Source: Paraplanobispora siamensis
Lineage (GTDB): Bacteria; Actinomycetota; Actinomycetes; Streptosporangiales; Streptosporangiaceae
Assembly (NCBI RefSeq): GCF_016863175.1
Contig: NZ_BOOJ01000040.1
Span: 62,001-126,000 of the forward strand
Direction of reading: 5' to 3'
DNA: 64,000 nt
Shown here: piece by piece, positions 35,503 through 44,562 of the stretch
How positions within the stretch are numbered: the stretch's first letter is position 1
Layout: every line of letters begins with the position of its first letter
The notes under the pieces: generated by a model
Told to the model about the DNA's origin: nothing
What the model saw: only the letters and a program-made list of their open reading frames with translations
Databases searched by the model: none
Position numbers and translations under genes: made by a program

Positions 35503-36654
35503 TCAGACGAAGGCGCCGAGGCCGGTGATCGCGCGGCCCACGATCAGGCTGTTGATCTCCCGGGTCCCCTCGTAGGAGTAGATCGCCTCGGAGTCGGCCA
35601 CGAACCGGCCCATGCCGTAGTCCAGGACGATCCCGTTGCCGGCCATGATCTCCCGGCCCCAGCCCACGGCCTCGCGCATGCGCGCGGTGCAGAAGGCCTT
35701 GGCCATCGCCGAGTGCTCGTCCTTGTAGACGCCCGCGTCCTGCAGCTGCGCCAGCCGTACGACCATGCCCAGCGAGCAGGTCACGTTGCCCAGCATGCGC
35801 ACCAGCAGGTCCTGGACCAGCTGGAATCCGGCGATGGGGCGACCGAACTGCTCGCGTTCCTTGGCGTAGGACAGAGCGCGCTCGTAGGCGCCCATCATGC
35901 AGCCCACCGCCTGCCAGGCCACGCCGCCGCGGGTCTGGCGCAGGATCGTGGCCGTGTCGCGGAAGCCGTTCGCGCCCTGCAGCCGGTTGGTCTCGGGGAC
36001 CAGGCAGTTGGTGAGGGTGATGTCGGCGTTCTGCACCGTCCGCAGGGCGATCTTGTTCTCGATCTTCGTGGCGGTGAACCCCGGCGTCCCCTTCTCCACC
36101 AGGAAGCCCTTGACCTGGCCGTCGGCCTCGTCCTTGGCCCACACGACGACCAGGTCGGCGAAGGTCGCGTTGCCGATCCAGCGCTTGGCGCCGTTGAGCA
36201 CCCACACGTCGCCCTCGCGCCGCGCCGTCGTGCGCAGTCCGGCCGCGACGTCGGAGCCGCCCTCGGGCTCGGTGAGGGCGAAGGCGCCGATCTTCTCCAT
36301 GGCGGCCATCGGCTCCAGCCACCGCTCGCGCTGCTTCTCGGAGCCGAGCCGGTGGATGCTGCCCATCGCCAATCCGTTGTGCACGCCGAAGAACGTGCCC
36401 ATGGAGGGGTCCACCCGGTTCATCTCCAGCACCACGAACCCGGTCAGCAGGCTCCGCGCCCCCCGGTACGCCAGACCCGCGACGTCGAGCTTGGCGAACT
36501 CCGGGATCAGATGGTGGGGGAACCTGGCGTTGGTCCAGGCCTCGTCGGCGATGGGCGCGACCTTCTCCGCCATGAACTCGCGCACGCGAAGGACGATCTC
36601 CTTCTCGTCGTCGCCGAGCAGTTCGAAGTAGTCATAGAAGTCACCTGTCATCAT
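35503..36654 (-). CDS. Acyl-CoA dehydrogenase
   Basis: A 383-residue flavoenzyme of the acyl-CoA dehydrogenase family. Seen: FALTEPEGGSDVAAGLRTTA (FAD/substrate loop) near residue 130, WIGNATFADLVVVWA, EREQFGRPIAGFQLVQDLLVR (in part), and the C-terminal YSYEGTREINSLIVGRAITG, in which the Glu of YEGT is the catalytic base. The Glu position and TGLGAF ending resemble the glutaryl-CoA dehydrogenase-like group. ATG 36654 is preceded by GGGGGCGGCGC; ATG 36651 is equally possible. It has no neighbour in an obvious pathway. Confidence 0.92.
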   Translation of the reverse strand: MMTGDFYDYFELLGDDEKEIVLRVREFMAEKVAPIADEAWTNARFPHHLIPEFAKLDVAGLAYRGARSLLTGFVVLEMNRVDPSMGTFFGVHNGLAMGSIHRLGSEKQRERWLEPMAAMEKIGAFALTEPEGGSDVAAGLRTTARREGDVWVLNGAKRWIGNATFADLVVVWAKDEADGQVKGFLVEKGTPGFTATKIENKIALRTVQNADITLTNCLVPETNRLQGANGFRDTATILRQTRGGVAWQAVGCMMGAYERALSYAKEREQFGRPIAGFQLVQDLLVRMLGNVTCSLGMVVRLAQLQDAGVYKDEHSAMAKAFCTARMREAVGWGREIMAGNGIVLDYGMGRFVADSEAIYSYEGTREINSLIVGRAITGLGAFV

Positions 36655-37022
36655 GCGCCGCCCCCTGCCCAGGAAGCGCAGGGTCAACCGGTCGCGGCCG
36701 ATCCCGCGGTAAACCGGATGCCTTTCGCCGCGGCGCCTCCCGGTGCGGTTCCCGGCCGCCTCACCGGCCCGGATGCCCAGGTCGTGCCCCCGACGTCCGA
36801 CACCGCCGTTTCCATGGACGCCTACGGCTTTCGCTCCCGAATGACGGAAAGCGGGCCGACCCGGTGCGAGGGGCGCTCATCATCGGCGCGCAATTCTAAA
36901 GAAAGGCAATGGCATCCTCACAACGCATTACTGGTCGATTACTTTTAGTAGTACGGTGATGCGGTTCGCGGCACCGCCGTACGACGTCCACCCGTCCGCT
37001 CACCACCCCCGGAAGGAGCCGG
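36655..37022. other. Intergenic region with AT-rich promoter-like stretch
   Basis: No gene is recognised in these 368 bp. The left half is ordinary GC-rich DNA. The part at about 36890-36960 is AT-rich (TTACTTTTAGTAGTAC near 36940) and probably holds the promoter of the small operon that begins at 37023. Confidence 0.5.
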
Positions 37023-37130
37023 ATGACGCTGCAGCAACCATGCGCGGCGCGAGCACGCCGTGTGGATCACATCCCCGTCGCGGGAACGCCACCGCCCGAG
37101 GGCGGTCCGGGAGGTGATCATGCATCATGA
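37023..37130 (+). CDS. Possible 35-residue small ORF heading the collagen-like operon
   Basis: ATG 37023 is preceded by GGAAGGAGCCGG, one of the best ribosome binding sites in the window. The frame encodes 35 residues and ends at 37130, overlapping the start of the next gene (37120) by 11 bp. The peptide (MTLQQPCAARARRVDHIPVA at its start) matches nothing known. It may be a leader peptide that couples translation to the next gene, or a real small protein. Confidence 0.4.
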   Translation: MTLQQPCAARARRVDHIPVAGTPPPEGGPGGDHAS

Positions 37131-37443
37131 CCCCTCTCCCGGCGAGCTGGCCCGGCGCCTCAACGACCTGCAGTACGCGGCCCAGCGACTCACCTCCCAG
37201 GAGCTGTTCCTGGCCGAGCAGCGGGCGAGTGAGCGGCGGTTCACCTCCATCGAGCGGGACCTGGAGGAGCTCCAGCGCCGCATCGACGAGGAGCTCAAGT
37301 CGATCATCAGCAGGATCGAAGCCCGCGAACGCGACAGAGGGGCCAACTGGCGGCAGAGCGTCTACGCGGGGGTCATCCCCGCGGGCCTGCTGCTGGTGTC
37401 CCTGCTGGTCCAGATCTGGCTCTCACTGAACGGAACCGCCTGA
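37120..37443 (+). CDS. Small coiled-coil protein with C-terminal membrane anchor
   Basis: A 107-residue protein. Residues 5-75 are strongly charged and helical ([40 protein letters not shown]), predicted as a coiled coil, and residues 82-105 form one membrane helix ([20 protein letters not shown]). ATG 37120 follows GGGAGGTGATC. Its stop overlaps the start of the collagen-like gene by one base (TGATG), so the two are coupled. The layout resembles holin-like or phage-derived small membrane proteins, but no homology is certain. Confidence 0.75.
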   Translation: MHHDPSPGELARRLNDLQYAAQRLTSQELFLAEQRASERRFTSIERDLEELQRRIDEELKSIISRIEARERDRGANWRQSVYAGVIPAGLLLVSLLVQIWLSLNGTA

Positions 37444-38036
37444 TGCGCCTGGCCAGATTGCACGTCACCCGACGCGACCTGTTGCTCGTCCTGACCCTCG
37501 GGGTGCTGGTGGCTCTGGCGGTGTGGGTGTCGATGGCCATCCGCGACCTCGGAGAGCGGCTCCAGGACGCCCAGTACGACCGCGAGGTGCTCGTCCATCA
37601 GGTCCGCCAGCTGGGCGGCGTCCCCCACGTCGGCCCGGCGGGTCCCCAGGGGCGGGCGGGCCGCCCCGGACCGATGGGGCCGCAGGGCCCCCCCGGGATC
37701 CAGGGCCCGCCGGGCCCGGAGGGATCGCCAGGCCCGGCCGGTCCGCGCGGCCGCCAGGGTCTCAAGGGGAAGATCGGACCCCCCGGTCCCGTCGGCCCTC
37801 AGGGCTCCTCCGGTCCGCAGGGGGAGACGGGGCCCAGGGGCGAGGCCGGCCCGCAGGGCGAGCGGGGAGCCGACGGCGAGCGGGGTCCTCAGGGTGAACG
37901 GGGACCTCAGGGCGAGCAGGGACCGCAGGGTGAGCGGGGGCCCGCCCCCGACCGGGTGTTCTGCAGCCCCATGCCGGAGGGGACCCCGTGGCCGTGCACC
38001 ACGGAGACCGCGCCCGCCGGGGTCCCGGCGCCCTGA
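37443..38036 (+). CDS. Membrane-anchored collagen-like protein
   Basis: A 197-residue protein with an N-terminal membrane helix ([20 protein letters not shown], residues 13-32), a short coiled-coil linker ([19 protein letters not shown]) and then about 35 consecutive Gly-X-Y triplets from residue 64 ([19 protein letters not shown]), more charged toward the end ([10 protein letters not shown]). A short tail has two Cys (FCSPMP and WPCTTE). It should trimerise into a triple helix outside the membrane. It is translationally coupled to the coiled-coil protein, a likely partner. Confidence 0.88.
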   Translation: MRLARLHVTRRDLLLVLTLGVLVALAVWVSMAIRDLGERLQDAQYDREVLVHQVRQLGGVPHVGPAGPQGRAGRPGPMGPQGPPGIQGPPGPEGSPGPAGPRGRQGLKGKIGPPGPVGPQGSSGPQGETGPRGEAGPQGERGADGERGPQGERGPQGEQGPQGERGPAPDRVFCSPMPEGTPWPCTTETAPAGVPAP

Positions 38037-38055
38037 CCGGGTCGGGCGGCCGGGA

Positions 38056-38304
38056 TCAGGCGGCCGGGACCAGGCAGCGGCGGGAGGGACGCGGCGCGCG
38101 GCGGGAGGCGGAGCGGTGCGGAGCCGGCACGGGCCGGTGCGGCGCGACGGCGCGGCCATCGGGCAGCAGGGCGCCGGTGTCCTCGAACAGCACGACGCCG
38201 TTGCACAGCAGGGTCCAGCCCTGCTCGGGGCGGAAGGCGACGGGGCGGGCGGCCTCGCGGTCGGAGGCGTCGGCGGAGGGGCAGTGGGGTTCGTGCTGGC
38301 ACAT
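38056..38304 (-). CDS. DUF5999 family small protein
   Basis: An 82-residue protein beginning MCQHEPHCPSADASDREAAR and continuing EQGWTLLCNGVVLFEDTGAL LPDG, the hallmark of DUF5999, a short conserved actinomycete family of unknown role. Cys and His spacing at the N-terminus (CQHEPHC) could bind a metal. The C-terminus is Arg/Pro-rich and variable. ATG 38304 is at the start of the conserved block. Confidence 0.88.
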   Translation of the reverse strand: MCQHEPHCPSADASDREAARPVAFRPEQGWTLLCNGVVLFEDTGALLPDGRAVAPHRPVPAPHRSASRRAPRPSRRCLVPAA

Positions 38305-38514
38305 GACAGGCCTCGGGGGTTCGTCTCGGGTACGGATGCTGGCCGTCGAACTCCCTCAGCATCGCCCCCGGACCCCGGCCCGTCCTCGTACAAATACCCG
38401 TGAGACCGCTCTGTGGAGAAGTACGGGTCCGCTCCGGCCGTCCAGGATTTTTTACCGGTTGCGGCTGTGCAGAGCTCCATGGCGGGGGATCCGCCGCCGG
38501 ATGACACTCCGGGC

Positions 38515-39003
38515 ATGTCCTCTCTCACCGATCGGCTCCTGGAGCTGTGGCAGGCGCCGCCCGCCGACCCCGCGGCCGCCGAGGCGGCCTTCCGCGCGCT
38601 GTACGCCGACCCGCTGACCGTGAACGGCACGGCCTTCACCGTCGCCGGCCTGGTCCAGCGGGCCCGCGAGCTGCACCGGACCTACGCCGACCTCGCGATG
38701 GAGCCGGTGGAGGTGGTCGAGACGCCGGGACGGGTCGTCCTCGCCTTCCGCATGCGCGCCCGCCACGTCGGCCCGCTGACGACGCCGTTCGGCACGGTCC
38801 CCGCCACCGGCAGGACCGTGCGGCTGCGCGTGATCGACGTCCTCACCGTGGAGGACGGCCTGGTGACCGCCGTGTGGATGGTCGCCGACGAGCTGGACCT
38901 GCTCCGCCAGCTCACCGCCGGGACGCCCGCGGGCGCGCACCCGATCGACCTGGACAAGACGGTGGAGATCCGCCCCCGCGCGGCCGGTTCACGCCTGCGG
39001 TGA
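38515..39003 (+). CDS. SnoaL-like / ester cyclase family protein (NTF2 fold)
   Basis: A 162-residue protein with the NTF2-like SnoaL pattern: LLELWQAPPADPAAAEAAFRAL, LYADPLTVNGTAFTVAGLVQ, then strands VVLAFRMRARHVG and VRLRVIDVLTVEDGLVTAVWM. Members include polyketide cyclases and many small hydrolases or isomerases; no polyketide genes are near, so the role is open. ATG 38515 is the probable start; an in-frame ATG at 38479 is possible. Its stop codon is the first three bases of the terminator palindrome. Confidence 0.8.
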   Translation: MSSLTDRLLELWQAPPADPAAAEAAFRALYADPLTVNGTAFTVAGLVQRARELHRTYADLAMEPVEVVETPGRVVLAFRMRARHVGPLTTPFGTVPATGRTVRLRVIDVLTVEDGLVTAVWMVADELDLLRQLTAGTPAGAHPIDLDKTVEIRPRAAGSRLR

Positions 39004-39041
39004 TCCCCGGCGCGGCCGGTCCCCGGCCGCGCCGGGGATCA
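39001..39041. terminator. 41-bp perfect palindromic hairpin shared by two convergent genes
   Basis: A perfect 19-bp stem (39001-39019 with 39023-39041) and a 3-nt loop lie between the SnoaL-like gene and the GH13 gene. The outermost three bases on each side are TGA, the stop codon of the plus-strand gene, and TCA, the stop codon of the minus-strand gene. It should terminate transcription from both sides. Confidence 0.85.
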
Positions 39042-40340
39042 CCCGCGGCCCAGGATCCGCCAGCCGTGGGCCGGGACGAGATACGGGTCCGCGGCGGTCC
39101 CGCCGGAGGACTCCAGTACGGCCCGGCCGGCGCTCTCGGCCGGGAATCGGTGGGGCCGGTCGCCCACGTTGAGCAGCGTCAGGAGCTCCTCACCGGGATG
39201 GTCGGGGTCGGCGGAGAGCAGGGCGACGGTGGTGTTGTCCAGGTTCCGGGCGGTGGTGCGGGCCCGCACCAGCCACGGGTGGCGGCGACGCAGCCCGATC
39301 AGCCTGCGGTGCAGCCGGTGGACGGGCCGGCCGGCCGCGGGCAGTCCGGCGGGGGAGCCGGGGAAGACCGGGCGAACCGCGTCGTCGCCGCCCGCGCGTT
39401 CCTCCTTGATCCCCCGGTAGGCCTGCTCGTCGCCGTAGTAGACGCTGGGCACGCCCCCGACGGTGAACAGCACGGCCAGGGCGTGGCCGAGATGACGCCC
39501 GTCGGTCAGCCGGCTGGCCAGCCGGGTCACGTCGTGGTTGCCGGCGAAGGTCAGCGGCGCGAAGGTCTTCAGGAACCCGTTGTGCCGCTCCAGGGCCCAG
39601 GCGAGCTCGTAGAAATTGCCGTCGTTGAGCGAGCTCCAGATCGCCTTCCACAGCTCGTACTGGGTGACCGAGTCCAGCCCGCTCTCCCGGACGTACTCGG
39701 CGTAGTCGCCGTGCAGCACCTCTCCGGCGAACCACGCGCCGGGGTGGCGCGGGCGGACCCGCTCCAGGGTCCGGCGCCAGAACTCCGGCGGTACGGCGTA
39801 GGCGGCGTCGAGCCGCCATCCCGACACGCCCCGGCCGAGCCAGTGGTCCATGACGCGCACGACGTGGTCGAGCACGGCGGGCTCGTCGTGGTTCAGGGCC
39901 ACCAGATGGCGGTGCCCCTCGAAGGTGTCGTAGTCCCCTCCGGAGGGGGAGCGCCGGAACCAGGCGGCGGCGCTCGGGTCGGCCTCCGCCCGCTCGAACA
40001 CCGGGAAGCCCCGGGCGACGTGGTTGAACACCCCGTCCAGGAGCACGTGCAGGCCCCGGTCGCGGGCGGCGGCGACGAAACGGTCGAAGTCGGCGTCGTC
40101 CCCGAGCCGGGAGTCGATCCTGAAATGGTCGACCGTGTCGTACCCGTGGGTCTCCGAGGCGAAGACCGGGCCCAGCTGCAGGCCGGAGCAGCCCAGCTCG
40201 ACGGCGTAGTCCAGCCAGTTCTCCAGGTGCCGCAGGCGGTGCCGTACCGGCTCGGCGGCCGGGAGGGCGGCGGCCTCGGCACCGGTGAACCCCAGCGGGT
40301 ACACCTGCCACCAGATCGCGTGATCGGCCCATGACGCCAC
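39039..40340 (-). CDS. GH13 family glycosidase (alpha-amylase/trehalose synthase-like)
   Basis: A 433-residue GH13 enzyme. Conserved regions: LLDGVFNHVARG near residue 101, GWRLDAAYAVP (nucleophile Asp178), WFAGEVLHGDY (acid Glu207) and TFAGNHDVTRL (Asp270), followed by a short C-terminal domain with LLTLLNVGDRPHRF. There is no signal peptide, so it acts inside the cell on maltooligosaccharides or trehalose-related glucans. GTG 40340 is preceded by AAGGAGCGACC; an in-frame ATG at 40403 also has a good ribosome binding site (GGGAGAACCCG) and would add 21 residues. Confidence 0.92.
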   Translation of the reverse strand: MASWADHAIWWQVYPLGFTGAEAAALPAAEPVRHRLRHLENWLDYAVELGCSGLQLGPVFASETHGYDTVDHFRIDSRLGDDADFDRFVAAARDRGLHVLLDGVFNHVARGFPVFERAEADPSAAAWFRRSPSGGDYDTFEGHRHLVALNHDEPAVLDHVVRVMDHWLGRGVSGWRLDAAYAVPPEFWRRTLERVRPRHPGAWFAGEVLHGDYAEYVRESGLDSVTQYELWKAIWSSLNDGNFYELAWALERHNGFLKTFAPLTFAGNHDVTRLASRLTDGRHLGHALAVLFTVGGVPSVYYGDEQAYRGIKEERAGGDDAVRPVFPGSPAGLPAAGRPVHRLHRRLIGLRRRHPWLVRARTTARNLDNTTVALLSADPDHPGEELLTLLNVGDRPHRFPAESAGRAVLESSGGTAADPYLVPAHGWRILGRG

Positions 40341-40562
40341 GGTCGCTCCTTCGCGGGCGGTCCCCGAGGGGAGACGGTCGGCTGCCGGGGTTTTCCGGTC
40401 CATCGGGTTCTCCCATGAATGGCGTACCGGAAACCGCCCTGCCGTGTTTCTCGTATCACATGCCACATTGCTCCCGCCGTGTTGTGGCGGGAGGCCATAG
40501 ATCACGACCGGCGGGCGGGGCCAGGATCGGCTCCCACCGACGTGACACTTCAGGGGGCGCCC

Positions 40563-42671
40563 GTGCCGGGCCTGAGACGTTCCGCCACCGCGGCCGCCGG
40601 TCTCCTCGCCGCGCTGCTCCTGGCCTGCCCGCTCCCGGCGACCGGCGCCGCGGCCGCCGGACCCGCCGCGGCGGACAGGGGGGCCGACCCCGGACGGGAC
40701 CGGCGGCCCTGGCTCGACGAGAACCGGTCCGTCGCCGAGCGGGTGGAACTCCTCCTCGATGCGATGACGACGGACGAGAAGCTGAACATGGTGCGCGGTC
40801 ACGGCCTGGCGCTGGTCCCGCGGGGCAGGGTCAAGGGCGTCCCCCGGCTCGGCATCCCTGAGCTGCGCCTGCACGACGGCCCGCACGGCGTCAGCGACGT
40901 CAAGGGCGTGACCGCCTTCCCCGCGCCCATCACCCTCGCCGCCACCTGGGACCCCGCCCTCGCCCGCCGGTTCGGCGCCGCCCTCGGGGCGGAGGCCCGG
41001 GGCAAGGGGATCAACGTGCACCTCGCGCCCGCCGTGGACATCCTGCGGGTGCCCCAGTCGGGCCGGGTCTGGGAGAGCTTCGGGGAGGATCCGTACCTCA
41101 CCGGTGAGCTGGCCGCCCAGGAGGTCAGGGGCATCCGCAGCCGGAACGTCATCCCCACCGTCAAGCACTACGTCGGCAACAACCAGGAGACCGACCGCAT
41201 GCTCGTGAACGCGGTCATCGACGAGCGCACGCTGCGGGAGATCTACTATCCGCCGTTCGAGGCCGCCGTCGAGGCCGGGGCCGGGGCGGTCATGTGCGCC
41301 TACAACCGGGTCAACGGCGCCTTCGCCTGCGAGAACCGCAAGACGCTCACCGACGACCTGAAGAGGTCCATGGGCTTCGACGGCTGGGTCATGTCCGACT
41401 GGCTGGCCACCCGGAGCGGTCAGAGGGCCGCCCGCGCCGGGCTCGACCAGGCCATGCCCGACGACCCGCTGTTCTCCGCCAACCTCAGGGTGGGGCTGGC
41501 CACGGGGAGCTTCCCCGAGGCCCGGCTGGACGACATGGCCCGCCGGGTGCTCACGCCGATGATCGCCGACGGGCTCTTCACGACGAGGTACGGCACGCCG
41601 GGCCGCAACGTCCGCACCGCGGCGCACACCGCCCTGGCCCGCGAGATCGCGGTCTCCGGGACCACGCTGCTGAAGAACCGGGGCGGTCTCCTCCCGCTGC
41701 GGGAGGACACCGGCAGCATCGCCGTCATCGGGACCGCCGCCCACGACGACGTCCGGATCACCTCGGCGGGCTCGGGGCGGGTGCTGCCGCCGTACGTGGT
41801 CACGCCGTACGAGGGGATCAGGGGGCGGGCCGGCGGCGAGGTGACCTACACGCCGGGGGACGGCGGGGGCGCGGCCGGGCTGCGTGAAGCCGCCGACGCC
41901 GCGCGCGAGGCCGACGTCGCCGTGGTCGTGGCCGGGCTGGTCACCCAGGAGGGGGAGGACCGCAAGAGCCTGCGGCTGCCCGGGAACATGGACAGGCTGA
42001 TCGAGACCGTCGCCGCCGCCAACCCGGACACCGTGGTCGTGCTCACCAGCCCCGCCCAGGTCCTCATGCCCTGGACCGGGAGGACGAAGGCCGTGGTCTC
42101 GTCCTTCCTCGGCGGTCAGGAACTGGGCAACGCGCTGGCCGCCGTGCTGTTCGGCGACGCCGACCCCGGCGGGCGCCTGCCGATGACCATCGCCGGGCGC
42201 GCGTCCGACTATCCGGCCGGCACCCGCCGGCAGTTCCCCGGGGTGGGCCTGCGGCAGGTCTACAGCGAGCGGCTGCGCGTCGGCTACCGCCACTTCGACG
42301 CGGCCGGCATCGAGCCGCTGTTCCCCTTCGGGCACGGGCTGTCCTACACCACGTTCTCCTACCGGGGGCTGTCGGTCTCCGGGACCACGGTCCGGGCCAC
42401 GGTGCGCAACACCGGGAAGCGGCCGGGCGTCGCCGTACCCCAGCTCTATCTGCAGTTCCCCCGCGGCGCCGCGGAGCCGCCGCGGCAGCTGCGCGGGTTC
42501 GCCAAGGTACGGCTCGCGCCGGGGGAGTCGGCCACGGTCACCTTCCGGCTCCCGGCCAGGGCGTTCCAGATCTGGCGCGGCGGCAGGTGGACGACGGTGC
42601 CCGGCGGGTACACCGTGCGCGTCGGGGCCTCATCGCGGGACCTGCCGTTGCGCGGGACGATCCGCCGCTAG
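40563..42671 (+). CDS. Secreted glycoside hydrolase family 3 (beta-glucosidase-like)
   Basis: A 702-residue GH3 enzyme with a signal peptide (SATAAAGLLAALLLACPLPA, cleavage near residue 33). The (beta/alpha)8 domain has IPTVKHYVGNNQE and the nucleophile Asp279 in GWVMSDWLAT; the second domain has the conserved KNRGGLLPL and SFLGGQELGNALAAVLFGD; the C-terminal fibronectin-like domain starts at about residue 600 after GHGLSYTTFSY. It should release glucose or related sugars from beta-glycosides outside the cell. GTG 40563 is preceded by CAGGGGGCGCCC. It is divergent from the GH13 gene. Confidence 0.92.
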   Translation: MPGLRRSATAAAGLLAALLLACPLPATGAAAAGPAAADRGADPGRDRRPWLDENRSVAERVELLLDAMTTDEKLNMVRGHGLALVPRGRVKGVPRLGIPELRLHDGPHGVSDVKGVTAFPAPITLAATWDPALARRFGAALGAEARGKGINVHLAPAVDILRVPQSGRVWESFGEDPYLTGELAAQEVRGIRSRNVIPTVKHYVGNNQETDRMLVNAVIDERTLREIYYPPFEAAVEAGAGAVMCAYNRVNGAFACENRKTLTDDLKRSMGFDGWVMSDWLATRSGQRAARAGLDQAMPDDPLFSANLRVGLATGSFPEARLDDMARRVLTPMIADGLFTTRYGTPGRNVRTAAHTALAREIAVSGTTLLKNRGGLLPLREDTGSIAVIGTAAHDDVRITSAGSGRVLPPYVVTPYEGIRGRAGGEVTYTPGDGGGAAGLREAADAAREADVAVVVAGLVTQEGEDRKSLRLPGNMDRLIETVAAANPDTVVVLTSPAQVLMPWTGRTKAVVSSFLGGQELGNALAAVLFGDADPGGRLPMTIAGRASDYPAGTRRQFPGVGLRQVYSERLRVGYRHFDAAGIEPLFPFGHGLSYTTFSYRGLSVSGTTVRATVRNTGKRPGVAVPQLYLQFPRGAAEPPRQLRGFAKVRLAPGESATVTFRLPARAFQIWRGGRWTTVPGGYTVRVGASSRDLPLRGTIRR

Positions 42672-42767
42672 AACCTGGGTGTGCGGGGATGACCGCCAGG
42701 CGCCTCTCCGGGCGGGCGGAAGGAAGTTCTAGACTAGCCCGAACGACCAGAATGGAGTTCGGTAGCG

Positions 42768-43664
42768 ATGCGAATCGGACTGTACCTCGACGAGCCCCAG
42801 GGCCCCGAGGCGCTCGGCAAACTGCGGGACAGGATCGCCCGCACCGCCGACGAGGGCTTCCCCTCGGCATGGGTATCCAACATCTTCGGCCTCGACGCCC
42901 TGACCGCGCTCGCCGTGGCGGGCAGCCAGGTGCCGGGCATCGAACTCGGCACCGCGGTCGTGCCGACCTACCCGCGCCACCCGGCCGTCCTCGCCCAGCA
43001 GGCGCTCACGGTCAACACCGCCCTCGGCGGGCGGCTGGCGCTCGGCATCGGGCTCTCGCACCAGATCGTCATCGAGGGCATGTACGGCTACAGCTTCGAC
43101 AAGCCCGCCCGGCACATGCGCGAGTACCTTTCGGTCCTGGTCCCGCTGATACGCGGGGAGAACGTGGAGTTCGAGGGCGAGACCCTCACCGCGAAGATCG
43201 GCCTGAACACCCCGGGCACGGGCGACATGCCGGTCCTCATCGCCGCGCTGGCCCCGCGCATGCTCAGGCTCGCCGGAGAGGTCGCCGACGGCACCGTGCT
43301 CTGGATGACCGGTCCCAAGACCGTCACCGAGCACGTGGCCCCCGCCGTCACCGAGGCGGCCCGCGCGGCGGGACGCCCCGCGCCGAGGATCGTCTGCGGC
43401 CTGCCGGTCTGCGTCACCGACGACGTCGAGGCCGCCCGCGCCCGCGCGGCCGAGGTCTTCGCCGTCTACGGCCATCTGCCCTCCTACCGCGCCATGCTCG
43501 ACAAGGAAGGCGCGGAGGGCCCCGCCCAGGTCGCCCTCATCGGCGACGAGGACACCGTGGGCGCCCAGCTGGAGACCCTCGCCAAGGCCGGGGTCACCGA
43601 CTTCGCCGCCTCCGAGTTCGGCCGCGACCAGCGCACGAGGGACTTCCTGCGGTCCCTGCTCTGA
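42768..43664 (+). CDS. LLM class (luciferase-like) oxidoreductase, probably F420-dependent
   Basis: A 298-residue TIM-barrel enzyme of the luciferase-like family: MRIGLYLDEPQGPEALG start, FPSAWVSNIFGLDALTALAV, IELGTAVVPTYPRHPAVLAQ, GGRLALGIGLSH, and later VADGTVLWMTGPKTV. The pattern fits the TIGR03564-like F420-dependent group common in actinomycetes. ATG 42768 has AGTTCGGTAGCG upstream, not a strong ribosome binding site. It ends one base before the convergent PaaX-like gene. The substrate is unknown. Confidence 0.9.
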   Translation: MRIGLYLDEPQGPEALGKLRDRIARTADEGFPSAWVSNIFGLDALTALAVAGSQVPGIELGTAVVPTYPRHPAVLAQQALTVNTALGGRLALGIGLSHQIVIEGMYGYSFDKPARHMREYLSVLVPLIRGENVEFEGETLTAKIGLNTPGTGDMPVLIAALAPRMLRLAGEVADGTVLWMTGPKTVTEHVAPAVTEAARAAGRPAPRIVCGLPVCVTDDVEAARARAAEVFAVYGHLPSYRAMLDKEGAEGPAQVALIGDEDTVGAQLETLAKAGVTDFAASEFGRDQRTRDFLRSLL

Positions 43665-43665
43665 C

Positions 43666-44430
43666 CTACAGATGATCGCGGAAGAGGGCGCCGAACTCTT
43701 CCTCGAACAGGTCGTAGCGGTGGCGCAGCTCTGCTCCCGGCCAGTCTCCGGGCAGGAGGCCGGGCGGGAGCAGGGGGTCGGTGAGCAGGTGCCGCAGGAT
43801 CGCCGCGGCCAGGGTGAACCGGTCGGTGACGGAGGAGGCCGCGTCGAACCGCGCCCGCAGCGCCCGCGCCCGCTCCGCCCAGGCCGGAAGGTCCCACAGG
43901 GACGCCGCCAGCGCGGCCGGATCCCCTTCCGGTACGGCCCGCAGGAACGTGCACTGCCCGGCGGCGATCGCGGGATGGGGGATTCCGCCTTCCCCGGCCG
44001 GGCCCTCCCGGACCAGGTTGTCCGGGCGCATCCACACGCCCTCACGGATCTCGGCCATGCGCAACGCCGCCATGGCCTCCCGGAACGCGGCGCGTTCGGC
44101 GGCCGGGCGCCGTTCCGCGGTGACGATCGCCACCTGCCACGAACCGTCCCACGCGCGCGTGACCGGGGAGCGGCTGGCGTCCTGGCGCGCCTGGCGCTCT
44201 CGCAGGCGCTCGCCGAGCCGGTAGGAGCCGTCGCCGGTCTGGCCGAGATCGCCCGCCGCGACCATGCGCGAGAGCGCCACCCGGACCGTCCCCTCGGAGA
44301 TGCCGAACAGCTCGCCCGCGCGCACCAGGTGGCGGGCCTTCAGGTGGGGCGGGTGGGCGCCCAGCAGCGTGCTGAGGACGACCGAGCGCGCGGTCAGCGG
44401 CCGGAGGTCCGGCGGGTCTTCGTTCTTCAT
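43666..44430 (-). CDS. PaaX family transcriptional regulator
   Basis: A 254-residue PaaX-like repressor. The N-terminal winged helix has RSVVLSTLLGAHPPHLKARH, GISEGTVRVALSRMVAAGDL and YRLGERLRERQ, the middle carries the Cas2-like WDGSWQVAIVTAERR, and the C-terminal domain ends DLFEEEFGALFRDH. PaaX-type proteins respond to phenylacetyl-CoA or other acyl-CoAs. ATG 44430 opens the conserved domain. It is divergent from the acyl-CoA dehydrogenase at 44563, the expected target, with acyl-CoA as a plausible ligand. Confidence 0.9.
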   Translation of the reverse strand: MKNEDPPDLRPLTARSVVLSTLLGAHPPHLKARHLVRAGELFGISEGTVRVALSRMVAAGDLGQTGDGSYRLGERLRERQARQDASRSPVTRAWDGSWQVAIVTAERRPAAERAAFREAMAALRMAEIREGVWMRPDNLVREGPAGEGGIPHPAIAAGQCTFLRAVPEGDPAALAASLWDLPAWAERARALRARFDAASSVTDRFTLAAAILRHLLTDPLLPPGLLPGDWPGAELRHRYDLFEEEFGALFRDHL

Positions 44431-44562
44431 CGGCGGTCCAGAGCATAGGGCCTGCCCGGCGGGGCTTCGGAGCGCGAGCCGTACCCGGTGGCGGATGAAG
44501 CCGTCCGCGATCCTGGCCATTACATCTTCCCATCACGTGTCAGAAAAACGTAATATCCGAGT

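Noticed and set aside
37443-38036. Gly-rich frame possibly a translation artefact of GC repeats
   Set aside because: Rejected as artefact: the Gly-X-Y register is perfect, Pro and charged residues alternate as in collagen, and a membrane helix and ribosome context precede it.
44431-44562. PaaX operator in the divergent spacer (ATTAC...GTAAT arms)
   Set aside because: The arms are only five bases and far apart, so I did not list it as a feature.
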